DNA of 64,000 bases, taken from Muscardinus avellanarius (lineage: Eukaryota; Chordata; Mammalia; Rodentia; Gliridae). Where the stretch lies: assembly GCA_963383645.1 (NCBI GenBank), contig OY726563.1, forward strand, positions 41,434,331 to 41,498,330, given 5' to 3'. Of this stretch, positions 53,910 through 64,000 are shown in pieces. Each line of letters begins with the position of its first letter. Position 1 is the first letter of the stretch. Below the pieces are notes generated by a model that was not told where the DNA came from, ran no database searches, and was given only the letters and a program-made list of their open reading frames with translations. The translations under genes were made by a program, and so were the position numbers.

Positions 53910-54494
53910 CACTCCTGTGAACTTGTCCTAGACACAATGGAGAGGCAATACCAGTAAATTAAAAGCCCAGAAATGACATGCAGATACACTAAAGAGGTAC
54001 TGCAAACTCACATGGACCTATACTGGCATGTCATGACAGCAATGTCCTGCCAAACACATCAACAAAACTTACCAGACATGCACTGTCCCAGAAAGACTTG
54101 TACTGTCCCAGAATTGAGGGATCCATAGTCTGTCACAACAAGATACAAAGATGCTCCAAACACACATATACTGCTCCAAAGGCAGGCATGTAGTGATGTG
54201 AGAGAGCCACATGGATAGGTGGTATCACAAAAGCAGACAGATACAGACCTGGTCACAGACAAACATCAGACATGTAGCCTTCTCACTGAAACAAACGGTC
54301 TAGAAATAGCTACCTAGAATCTGTCACAGGAATATAAACGGACATCCACCCCATCAGACAGAAACCACAGATGCACTGTCACAGACAGACCCACGCAGAC
54401 AAGCACTTGTCTCAGATACAGACACAAACTGTCAGAGATAGAGTCCCACACAGTCACCATATGACACACCTGGAAACAAGCCCTTGTGTTTCTG

Positions 54495-54546
<52 letters not shown>

Positions 54547-54840
54547 GAGATGCTGAGATGAAGACATGGACTCACCCGTCAGTCATAAACACAGATAGCA
54601 CTCAAAAAGCAAATACAAACATGTACTCTCCCTTATTCACTCAACATTATTAGGGGTCTACTCTACTACTGCCAGACTTTGGGGAGGGAGATCTTGGATA
54701 CAATGACAAATCAAGCATCACAGCTCCTGCCCAGAAGTTTATTTATAGTACAGTTATTGGGGATATTTATAGATAGAAGTGAGGATGTAAATAGGGTCAC
54801 ATAGGGCTTTTCAGAAGGTGACCCTCTACTTGTCTTGAAA
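53640..54840. repeat. CA-rich degenerate repeat region and L2 fragment
   Basis: (CA)n at about 53866-53908 and 54497-54544. CTGTC(A/C)CA cores recur at 54083, 54103, 54130, 54321, 54377 and 54492 (variant 54429). 54640-54780 resembles a minus L2 3' end (TATTCACTCAACATTATTAG). Confidence 0.6.
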
Positions 54841-54849
54841 GGCAAACAA

Positions 54850-55027
54850 AAGCCGGGCATGGTGACGCAGGCTTGTAGTCTCGGCACTTGGGAGGCTGAG
54901 ACAAAAGGATGGCAGGTTCAAGGCCAGCCTCAGCAACTTAGTGAGACCCTGTTTCAATATAAAGAATAAAAAACAGGCCCAGGGGTGTAGTTTGGGGGGT
55001 AGAATGCCCCTGGGCTCAATCCCCAGT

Positions 55028-55072
<45 letters not shown>

Positions 55073-56250
55073 CACAAATAAAGATGGTGGCTAAGGACAG
55101 AAGGGCAAATTGCAGGCAGAAAAGGAAACTCAATAGAGTGGTACAAAAACCTCAATGGGATTACTGATAACATCCATTTAACATATGTGCTCACACAAGG
55201 TGGCAGGTACAAACACATTCTCCATTGATGCTCACAGAGATCAGGAGACAGTAGTCAATAGTTATTCCTATAGTGCAGATGAACACTTGAAACTCAAGAT
55301 AGTTCAAGGCCACACAGCTAGAAAACTGAGATAGTTTCAGCTCAACCCTCTTAACATATCCAGGTTTGACCACTCATTTCCAAGATACACAGCCATCCAT
55401 TCACTCAACTATGTCTTTACCTGCAGGCCAGTCACAGATAGGGAACCCAATTGAGGCACTGCAGGAAAAGATGCCATTTTGAGAAAATATGTGGGGGCGG
55501 CCCTGCCAGCCTCATCTGTGTTAGTTTTGCCCTGAGGAAAGGCAGGGGCAGAGGTATCAAGAGGACTGACTGGGACCAAGAGTAGAAAAAAAATTAAATT
55601 AGCCATTTAATTCCTCTAATTCTAAAACTCAGTGGGGGAGGCATCACTGGTCACTTCCACCAACTCATGTTGCTAACGAAGTGTCAATTGTATGTTTCCA
55701 ATTGTATGTTTTGTTATAATTTCTCATCAAATTATAACAAAAAAGAGCAAATATTGACAGCGAGGGATGAGGCAGAGTAGTTGGAATTTGAACAGAAAAC
55801 TCAGTATCCGTCCTCAGTTTACAGTCCTCTGCTCTCATACCGCAGCCCCAGACACCCAGGAAATAAGGCAGGCAGGGGCCAAGGCAGTAGACAAAGAGGG
55901 AGATTTTAATTATTATAGTAAGACCAGACAAGGATTTTTTTAAGAGACAGGGTCTTGCTATGGAGGCCATGCAGGCCTCGAAGTTCTGGCCTCAAGCAAT
56001 CCTCCCACCTCCAGAGTAGCTGGATTACAGGCCTATGCCTAGCCAGAAGAAAAATTTTCTTCCTTAATGGTACTAGGGATTGAACTCAGAGGAATTCTAC
56101 CTCGGAGATATACCCATAGCCCTTTTTTGTTTTGAAACAGGGTCTAGGTTGCTGAGCCTGGCCTTAAATCTGGAATCCTCCTGTTTCAGCCCTTCCACCC
56201 AAGTATTGGGAGGGATAACAGCATGTACCACTATGACCAGCTTCAGAAGG
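54850..56250. other. Region between PIM2 and the OTUD5 3' end
   Basis: A plus B1-dID at about 54850-55030 followed by (CA)n (55032-55072), unique sequence 55080-55930, a minus monomeric 7SL-type SINE at about 55935-56045, and a minus SINE at about 56060-56240. Confidence 0.65.
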
Positions 56251-56408
56251 AAATTTAATAAACAATGTATTAATTTCCCTGCTGGAGAATGTGCAGACCT
56301 CAGAGGTCAAAACAAGCCCTGTGCCATCACTGCCTCCTCTTCTCAGAGGCCAGACCACACCCCCTGCCCCATACAGAACAGAGCCGCTCAGGGAAACTGA
56401 CATTTGGT

Positions 56409-57348
56409 TTTATTGTGCCAAGGATATTACAGATGGCAGATCTTGTCAACACCTGCAGAGCACGGGTGCCCCATCTGCTGAGGCTGCTCCCACTCTCTCC
56501 ACTCAAGTCTTGGGTGGAGGCCATGATCCCAGATGCCCCCCACCTCAGGATTCCAACAGACTAGTGGTGGTGGTGGAAGCAAAAGGAATGCAGCAAGGTC
56601 AGCGTATCAATGTCCAAAGCCAGTCTGACAACCTGCCACCCCTGCTCCCCCCCAGGCTTGGCTCATGCTCTAGGCCCTCTGCCCACCTTCAGGGTGCTGG
56701 AGGCCAGAAGACAGCAGGTACCCACATCTTTGTCCCATGGCCGGCCTGCCTGCCCCCAAACCAGAGAGATGCCGCCTTCACAGAGCCAATGCTGTCGTTT
56801 ATGTCATTTTGATTAGTTGATTTTATAAGATAAAAGTACATTTTTAATAAAGAAAAACTTCAACATTGAAGGCTCAGACATTCTTGGGATACTGGGAAGG
56901 GAAATTTCCCACTTCTTCCTTCCGCCTTCCTGGCATCATTGTAGGGGGAGGGGTGACAAGTTTATCAGATCTCAGCAGGAAGGAAGGGTGGGCAGGCAGG
57001 AGACTCCTCTGAGTGTCTCTCTCCTCTGGGGCTGCCTGGCTGCCAGGTGGTCTGTTTCTGTGTGCCTCTCGCCTACCTTCGGCACCCTTGCCCAAGTCCC
57101 CTGTGGAATGCAGGGATAGTGCTGTGCGGGGGGGCAACAGGACACATCAGCTGGCGGAGACGGGTGGTGGTGGCAGCGATGAGAGGGAGTGCAGGGGTGG
57201 GCCAGCCAGAGGGAAGTAAGTGGGGAGGAGGAAAAAGAGGAGAGAGGGAAGAAAGGAAGGAGGCAAGAGGAAAGAAAGCCAAAGAAGGTAGGGTGGCACC
57301 AGAGGGCAGGAGTGGGGGATTGCGAGATGTTCAGTCCCTGGGTCCCCA
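56409..57348 (-). other. OTUD5: OTUD5 3'UTR with poly(A) signals
   Basis: About 0.94 kb without SINEs. AATAAA on the minus strand at 56414-56409 is the likely distal signal; ATTAAA at 56848-56843 is a possible proximal one. A purine-rich tract (57200-57300 on plus) lies near the stop. Confidence 0.7.
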
Positions 57349-57470
57349 TCAACTCTTGTCTGGGGGTGGATCTCTGTGCACTTTGTTCTTCTTCATACTG
57401 TCTAGGTATTCCTGTTGCGACACTGCCAGCACCGACGCCAAGATCTCATCATCATCCCAGTCATTCAGAC
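57349..57470 (-). CDS. OTUD5: OTUD5 last exon with ubiquitin-interacting motif
   Basis: 122 coding nt: [20 protein letters not shown] then [19 protein letters not shown], stop TGA at 57351-57349. Acceptor CCAGCAG. Confidence 0.96.
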
Positions 57471-60449
57471 CTGCTGGGCAGGAGAAAGAGGAAGAAGAGA
57501 AGGATGATGGTGTATTCTGCACCTGACTTCCCTCAGGTCTTGGCTGGTTCCTGACTCTGGAGAAACCCAACCCAGCACCCTCTCATTCCTTCTCTAAAGA
57601 AGACTGCCCCCTAGGTCCATGCAACCCCACTAATCCCCACCTGGGGCAAACCCCTGGGGCCTGAAAAAGTCTCCCAGTACTTCTGACTTCTTTTCCTGGG
57701 GAGATGACCACAGGCTCCAGAAACCTTCTCAGGACTTGATGCTTTCTCTAGTCTTTTCCTGACTCCCAGCTGGCCCCCATCCCCACTGAAGGCTTACCAA
57801 AGGCAGAGGGGGACATCTGCTGAATGAGGGCCCGGCACTCCAGAGCAGGATAGAGGGACACGAGGGGGGAGGTGGCCCGGTCGGCCCCTGCTGAGAACTG
57901 ACTGCTTGTACCTGGGGCAGATAGACAGTCAGAGGTAGGGCCCAGTACTCAGGTAGGCCCTCTTAACCCCAGTATGCACCCTATGAGTAAGTCACTGACC
58001 TGGTGCACAGGGTGAAGGAGGTTTGGCAAGAGCTAAGACAGTGCCTGGAGAAGGGGGCTTGATGCCCAGCTCAGCATGCAGCTCAGGGTGCTCGGGTGAG
58101 GAGGCTGAACTCCGCTGTCTCGGGGACCGGCTGGACCATTCCTCCAGGCCGCTGGAGGCTGCTGCTGTGGCCGAACTGCATGTGGCGCTGGCTTTCCGGG
58201 GCTAACGTGAGGAAGGAAAAAGCAGTAAGGACCAACAGAAGCCATAACACCTCCTGCACCAGGTCTGAATGCTCACTCTCTTCCTCAGATCCTGGCCATT
58301 ATACAGCTTCTCCATTGACACTATGGTTCCACTAACAAAGTGGACCAGAGGGCCCCTCACAGATCACAGACTAAATTGCTTAACTCCTATCATGCTTATG
58401 ACAGGAAATTCAATTCCCTATCCTTACAAATATATCCTGAATCCAACCTCTACTTGCCACTTCCACTGTAATTTGCCTGAGATACTGCAGTATTCTCCTT
58501 TCTGGTCCCCTGCACCCTTCTTTGCCCCCCAGATTCCAGATCTACACTCAGCAGTTCTAGCAGATTTACTCTTTCTTCTACTTACAAACCTCCTTTCCAT
58601 TGTTTCTGCCTCACTCTAAAGAAAACCCAAAGTCTTCACCACAAACAAGCCCCAATCCAGCCCAGCAGGCCCCACTACCTCCGGGCTACATTCCTATTCA
58701 GTACACTGGCCTCCCTCTGGGCTATGCCTGAATCACAAAAGGTGTGACCGCCTCCTGCCTTCTCCTGCATGTGAGCTCAGCTAATAAGCTACCCTTTTGT
58801 AAGCTTTTGCTCAAATCCCCATCTGCCTTAGGGCCCACCTGAATCACACTGTTTAATTTTGTAAATTCCTTACTAACTCTACTTAGCCCTACTCATCCCA
58901 TTTACCCTGGCTCTACATTTTCCATCTGTCACACCTCTCAACTAATTTATTCATTATGATTCTTTTGTTCCACTCTGCAAAAATGTGAGCATCACAAGGA
59001 CGGCGATCTTGGCCTGCTGGGTTCACCAACATATCCTCAAACACTGAGAACAGCGCCTCCTGGCACATACCTGCAATAAATAGGTTTTTTTGGGTATTTC
59101 TTAGTGGTATTGGGGATTGAACTCAGGAGCATTCTACCTCTGAGCTATACCCCTAGCCCTTTAAAAATTTTTTTTTTGTTTTGAAGCAGGGTCTCCCTAG
59201 GTTGCTGAGGGTAGCCTTGAATCTGTGATCATCCTGCCTCAGCCTCCCAAGCACTGTGGTTACAGATGTGCACTACTATACCTGGGATAAATTTAATTAC
59301 AAATTATTCAGGTCTCCCTGATATCTCCAATCGCTCCAAACTCCTTATGATTGTATGGTGTATTCTGCACCTGACTTCCCTCAGGTCTTGGCTGGTTCCT
59401 GACTCTGGAGAAACCCAACCCAGCACCCTCTCATTCCTTCTCTAAAGAAGACTGCCCCCTAGGTCCATGCAACCCCACTAATCCCCACCTGGGGCAAACC
59501 CCTGGGGCCTGAAAAAGTCTCCCAGTACTTCTGACTTCTTTTCCTGGGGAGATGCTTTTCTACCTTGCCCCCTCCCTACCCTATTTAATCATCCCACGTG
59601 AAGACTAACCAGAGGGCCCCCACTTCCACTGGTCTCACAGCCAGGGGTCATGGGCCCCACGGAGGGCTCTGTGTGGATCTGATTTTACATACTTAGCACA
59701 GAACCTTAGCACAGATTTTACATACTTAGCACACTTACATACTTGGCACATGAGGGCATTCAACAAGATTGTCTCCGTAGCTACACACAGTTCTCCCACG
59801 TCATCAGCAGCAGTGGCTGCTCTCTCTCTCTCCTTAAGAGCTTGTTCTGCACAAGTGTTGAGTGTTCCAAGGCCCAATGCCAAGAGGAAAGCCAAGACAA
59901 ATTACAGATGAGGCTGGGAGCTGCCCTTCTTTGTAAATGTCAAAACAGCTTAATTTTTCTTTGGTGCTATAGGGCATTGAACCCAGGGGCATTCTACCTA
60001 GTGATGCCCACAATATTTTTTTATTCTTTATTTTGAAACAGTGTCTGAGTTTCAGAAGGCCTCACTATGTAGCTAAGGCTGGCCATGAACCTGCAATCCT
60101 ACCATCTCAGCCTCCCAAGTACTGGGATTACAAGTGTGTGCCATCACACCTGGCAAAACAGCTTAATTTTTTTTTCTGCCCATTTTGAGGAAAAGCATGG
60201 TAAGTAATGGGTTTGTGGCAAGACCAGTGACAGCTGATGACGCACCTGGCTAGGGCCACGGACCTGACGGGCCTGTTTCTCCTGATCCCTCAGCCACTGC
60301 AAGTAGGATTCCCGAGCCACTTGCTCCTCTATGGCCTCATTAGTGGCCTCCCAGTCTGTAGCCCGTTTCTTGTCTTCCAACATTTGTTGTTCAATCCATG
60401 ATTCCTCCGATGTTTTTATGGCATTCTTCATCAGGGACTGCTCTGCAAA
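57349..60449 (-). CDS. OTUD5: OTUD5 (DUBA), C-terminal four exons; 5' part outside window
   Basis: OTU-family deubiquitinase that trims K63- and K48-linked ubiquitin and restrains interferon signalling. Visible exons: 60449-60246, 58201-58000, 57911-57798, 57470-57349; joined they give 213 residues plus stop, which fits the human 571-aa protein from about residue 359 on. The catalytic OTU domain is upstream and not in this window. What is seen: a charged helical segment [32 protein letters not shown], a Ser/Pro-rich disordered stretch, and the C-terminal ubiquitin-interacting motif [20 protein letters not shown] ending PPPDKS. Sequence is nearly identical to human (for example EEWSS for EEWTS, LGIK for LGMK). 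Not broken; it is truncated only by the window edge. Confidence 0.96.
57507..57706. repeat. Duplicated OTUD5 intron segment, copy 1
   Basis: Source-side copy lying in the last OTUD5 intron (57471-57797). Identical over 200 bases to 59355-59554, same orientation. Confidence 0.95.
57798..57911 (-). CDS. OTUD5: OTUD5 penultimate exon
   Basis: 114 nt: [20 protein letters not shown] then [17 protein letters not shown]. Acceptor CCCCAG, donor GTAAGC. Confidence 0.95.
58000..58201 (-). CDS. OTUD5: OTUD5 Ser/Pro-rich exon
   Basis: 202 nt: [67 protein letters not shown]. Acceptor ACGTTAG, donor GTCAGT. Disordered, rich in SP motifs. Confidence 0.95.
58290..59085 (+). mobile_element. Long L2 LINE 3' fragment in OTUD5 intron
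   Basis: About 790 bp whose order of motifs follows L2: CTGAATCCAACCTCTACTTG, TCTTTGCCCCCCAGATTCCA, AAAACCCAAAGTCTTCACCA, then GCGCCTCCTGGCACATACCT and AATAAATAGG at the end. Diverged and without a coding frame. Confidence 0.7.
59090..60165. mobile_element. OTUD5 intron: minus SINEs and a short tandem repeat
   Basis: Minus B1-dID copies at about 59095-59285 and 59960-60155. 59683-59745 is a short tandem repeat of TTTTACATACTTAGCACA-like units. The duplicated 200-bp block lies between. Confidence 0.75.
59355..59554. repeat. Duplicated OTUD5 intron segment, copy 2
   Basis: Exact 200/200 match to 57507-57706 at an offset of 1848 bp, in the larger intron between exons 58201 and 60246. No target-site duplication or poly(A) is visible at its ends. 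Confidence 0.95.
60246..60449 (-). CDS. OTUD5: OTUD5 exon FAEQ-GPSQ
   Basis: 204 nt, 68 codons in phase 0. Acceptor CCTTGCAG, donor GTGCGT. Highly charged coiled-coil-like [20 protein letters not shown]. Confidence 0.95.
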
Positions 60450-61232
60450 CTGCAAGGGGAAAAAGCAGATATGGGATGATACTCTGAATGTGGCCAAGAG
60501 CCAGAATAGATTCAGGGAGATAGGCCCACAGGCTCCAGCAAAGAGGAAAGAAGGGAGGTACTCCCACAAAGCATGCCTTAGCTGATTGCCTATTTATTGG
60601 GAACTGAGGGGTGCAGTTGGGTCATTTCAAACTCCTTTATTCAGAAGTCCTAGCCCAACTCTGAGATAACTCAACTAGGGCACTAAGTCTAGGCAGGAGG
60701 TGCCCTCCAGCCTAGATACTTTCTCTATCTTTCCTTATTTATTTATTTTTGTGGTACTAGAGATGGAACCCAAGGGCATTCTACCTCGGAGAGACATCCT
60801 CATCCATACTTTTTTCCTATTTATTTGTTAGTTTGTTTTGTGGTACTGGGGATAGGCCCCAGGGTCATTCTACCTCTGGGCTACACCCCCAGCCCTATTT
60901 TTTATTCTTTATTTTAAAACGGGGTCTCACTGAGCTACAAAAGGCCTAAGTAGTAGCTGAGGCTGACCGCGAACTATGATCCTCCTGTCTTAGTCTCCCA
61001 AATGCTGGAATTATAAGCTTGCACCACCATGCCTGGCTCTAAGCACTTAAAGAAATCCCATCTAGACTCAAGTTTCATAAAGCACAACTGCTTATATATT
61101 GACAAATGGATCACAGATAAAAGATGACCAGAGAAGTAAAGTGTGTGGACACAGGGTGGAGGGATTAAGTCAATCATTTAAGGGACTGGAAAAGCCATGT
61201 GGCTGTGTGAGGGGATAAGGACAGAATTGGCA

Positions 61233-61286
<54 letters not shown>

Positions 61287-61409
61287 GTTTTAGGACACTA
61301 TATGACAGTACTATGTGTTAGGCTAAAATATATGACTTTTTTTTGGTGGCACTAGGGATTGAACCCAGGGAGGGGCATTCTACCTCCAAGCTATACCCCC
61401 AGACCTATT

Positions 61410-61456
<47 letters not shown>

Positions 61457-63245
61457 TTTTTGTGTGTGTGTATGGTACTGGGGATGGAAGCCAGGGGCAT
61501 TCTACCTTCAAGTTATACTCCCAGCCCTATTTTTTTTATTCTTTATTTTGAAACAGTGTCTACGTTTCTAGCTGAGGCTGTCCGTGAACCCCGATTCTCC
61601 TGTCTCAGCCTCCCAAATGCTGGGATTACAAGTATGTACCACACACCCAGCCCTATTTTTCATCCTTTATTCTGAAACGGAGTCTCAATAAGTTGCTGAG
61701 GGCCTAAGTAGCTGAGGCTGACCAAGAATATGTGATATTCCTATCTCAGCCTCCCAAGTACTGGGATTATAAATGTGTTCCACCACACCTTAGTATATGG
61801 CAGTATATTAATAAATGAAATAATTGGTTAGGTATAATGGTACATACCTGTAATCTCAGTACTTGGGAGGCTGAGACAGGAAAATTGCATGTTAGAGGCC
61901 AGTTTCAGAAACTTAACAGCTAAGACCCCTTCCTTCCTTCCTTCCTTCCTTCCTTCCTTCCTTCCCTCCTTCCTTCCTTCTCTCTCTTCTTTTTGTGGTA
62001 CTGGGGATTGAGACCTGGGGCATTCTATCTCCGAGTTCCACCAAAGCCCTATTTTTATTCTTTATTTTGGAACAAGATGTCACTAAGTTACAGAGGCCCT
62101 TGAGACTAGCTTCGAACCTGAGATCCTCCTGCCTAAGCCTCCCAAGTATGGAGATTATAAGTTTGTACCACCACACCCACCCTTAGGGAGACCATTTTAA
62201 AACAAAAAATAAAAAGGCTAGGAGTGTAGTAGCTTGGAGGTAGAACACCCCTGGATTCAATCTGTAGTACCACAAAACTAAAATGAAATAATAGGGCCGG
62301 GGATGTAGCTCAGTGTTAAGAGTGTTTGCCTAGCATGTGTGAGGCCTTGGGTTCATTCCTCAGTGCCACAAAAAAAGAGGGGATGAGATAATAGAAAATA
62401 CTAGTGCATTCCAGGGAATAAGTGTAAATATTGCTTTGGGAAGCTTTAGTTAACATTTTAATACATATCACAGAAAATGATATAAAATATAATATTTTAC
62501 ACCTTGGAAAACAGTGAGGAAAATTTCAAAAAAGGCTGGGCGTGGTGGCACTAGTCTATAATCCCAGTACTTGGGAAGCTGAGATGGGAGGATTTACAGG
62601 TTCAAGACAAGCCTTAGCAATTTAGCAAAACCCTACCTGAAGATAAAATAATATACAGGGATGGGGTTGTAGCTCAGAGGTAGAATACACCTGGGTTCAA
62701 TCTCTAGTTCAAAACAAACAAAAAAACATGGGCTAGGGTCTTGCTCAAGGGTTTTGCAAGTGCAAAGTCCTGAGGTTAGATCCCTAGCACCACAAAAGAC
62801 AATAAAAAGGAAAAAGTAGGCAAAGGATCTAAAGACGAAATTGAACAAGAAGATATACAGATAACAAATAAACATATGTAAAACTGTTCTGCTCAAGCAG
62901 GGAATATAGCTCAGAGGTAGAATGCTTTACAAAATAGAGATAGTCAGAAGGGCATGGTAGCCCAGGTTTGCAATCCCAGTACTTCAGAGGTTGTGACAGG
63001 AGGATCACAGGTTTGAGGCCAGACTTTGCAAATTAGCTCTCCAAAACTGAGACAATGTTCTCACTAAACCAGACTCTGCAAGTTAGGCCCTCCACAACTT
63101 AGACACTGTTTCCAAATAAGCCAGACTCTGTAAATTAGGCCCTCCACAACTTGGTGAGATACTCTTTCCAAATAAGAAAGAAAATCAGGCTGGGGGTATA
63201 GCTCAGAGGTAGAATGTTCCCAGGTTCAATCCTCAAAAAAAAAAA
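60450..63245. mobile_element. OTUD5 intron SINE field
   Basis: Unique sequence to about 60735; minus copies at about 60740-61040, 61340-61790 and 61990-62185; plus copies at about 62530-62715 and 62895-63235; IDs at 62290-62375 and 62730-62800. Microsatellites: (TG)n 61238-61281, (TTTA)n 61410-61460, (TTCC)n 61929-61980. Confidence 0.75.
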
Positions 63246-63249
63246 AAAA

Positions 63250-64000
63250 AAAGAAAAAAGATAGCCAATACTGTTTATCATTAGGTAATTACAAATTAAA
63301 ACAAGATACCTCCTAAACAACTACAAACCTAAAGAACAGGTAGGTAAAATCCAAAATACTAAAATCAATTGTTGGAAAGAATGTGACACAAAAGGAATTT
63401 TCACTCATTATGGTAGGGATACAAAACAGAAAAGTCACTTTGGAAGATAGAATGGCAGTTTCTTACAAATCAAAACATGGTTTTATAATTCATCCATCTC
63501 ATTCCTAGATGTTTATACAACTGATCTAAAAACATATGTTCACACAAAAACCTGTACACAGCCATTTATAGCAGCTTTATTCATAATCACCAAAAACTGG
63601 AAGCAACCAAGAATGTCTTTCAATAAGTGAATGATTTAAACATACTGCCTCCATAAATGGAATAAGTGATAAGAAACAGCAAGCAATGAAAAACCATGGA
63701 GGAACCTTAATGAATACTGCTAACTGAAAGAAGCAGCTTGGAAAGGCTACATATTATGTGATTCCAATTATATGACATGCTGAAAAGGGCAAAAATCAGA
63801 GTCAATAAACAGATCAGTGGTTGCAGGAGGAGGAGGGGAGAGAACATCTGGAGTACACTGAATTTTAAGGGTGGTGAAACTATTCTAAAAGATCTTGGAA
63901 TGGTGAATACATGATGTTGTTATGCACTAGTCAAAACTTACTGAATTTTACAAAACAAAGACTAAAGAGTAATGTATGCTGATTTTTTTTTAAAAAGCAC
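63250..64000 (+). mobile_element. Old L1 3' end (L1M-type)
   Basis: TTTATAGCAGCTTTATTCAT, CCAAAAACTGGAAGCAACCA and ATGTCTTTCAATAAGTGAAT are the standard late-ORF2/3'UTR landmarks of mammalian L1M elements. Many indels, no open frame. Continues to the window edge. Confidence 0.85.

Noticed and set aside
56291..57554. Plus-strand frames of 100-173 codons opposite the OTUD5 3' end
   Set aside because: They overlap the OTUD5 3'UTR and last exon in antisense; no family resemblance or splice support.
60450..64000. Additional OTUD5 exons (OTU domain)
   Set aside because: No conserved OTU peptide with splice sites was found; the region is SINE and L1, so those exons lie beyond the window.

Overview
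This is a vertebrate nuclear window, almost certainly from a squirrel-family rodent (Sciuridae: squirrel, marmot or ground squirrel). The coding exons are split by GT/AG introns and give near-human proteins. Most of the remaining sequence is a dimeric SINE made of a 7SL-derived B1 half (GCCGGGCGTGGTGGCGCACG start) joined through an A-rich linker to a tRNA-Ala/ID-derived half (GTAGCTCAGAGGTAGAATG). That layout fits the B1-dID family known from squirrels and their relatives. The gene order TIMM17B - PQBP1 - SLC35A2 - PIM2 - OTUD5, with matching strands, is that of human Xp11.23, so the window is inferred to be X-linked.

Layout. 1-7.5 kb: intergenic, SINE-rich, no gene recognised. 7.6-23.1 kb: TIMM17B (minus, six exons, intact 172-aa frame). 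23.1-23.4 kb: CpG-rich bidirectional promoter shared with PQBP1. 23.4-26.8 kb: PQBP1 (plus, 266 aa). 26.9-44.4 kb: SLC35A2 (minus), with both C-terminal isoforms (393 and 396 aa) encoded; it meets PQBP1 tail to tail. 47.1-52.2 kb: PIM2 (minus, 313 aa). 56.4-64 kb: 3' part of OTUD5 (minus, last four exons; upstream exons lie beyond the window). The window closes in an old L1 3' end inside an OTUD5 intron.

What the genes do: TIMM17B is a mitochondrial presequence translocase subunit, PQBP1 a nuclear spliceosome-associated WW protein, SLC35A2 the Golgi UDP-galactose transporter, PIM2 a constitutively active survival Ser/Thr kinase, and OTUD5 an OTU deubiquitinase. They do not form one pathway; the locus is a conserved gene-dense block whose introns have been inflated by SINEs.

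Most notable observations. (1) A 186-bp inverted copy of the PQBP1 polar-repeat exon sits in an upstream PQBP1 intron. It matches the exon at every base except one extra GA unit, and it is flanked by a ~22-bp direct repeat and an 18-bp-arm palindrome. (2) A second local copy, 200 of 200 bases identical, duplicates OTUD5 intron sequence 1.85 kb away. (3) A U6 snRNA-mRNA chimeric retrocopy in TIMM17B has a perfect 16-bp target-site duplication. (4) The PIM2 upstream region has three octamer motifs, and PIM2 intron 3 has a strong CTCF-like site with NRF1-like elements. (5) SLC35A2 intron 1 holds a degenerate ~42-bp minisatellite. All exon coordinates were derived by hand from splice sites and reading phase, and no similarity search was run.
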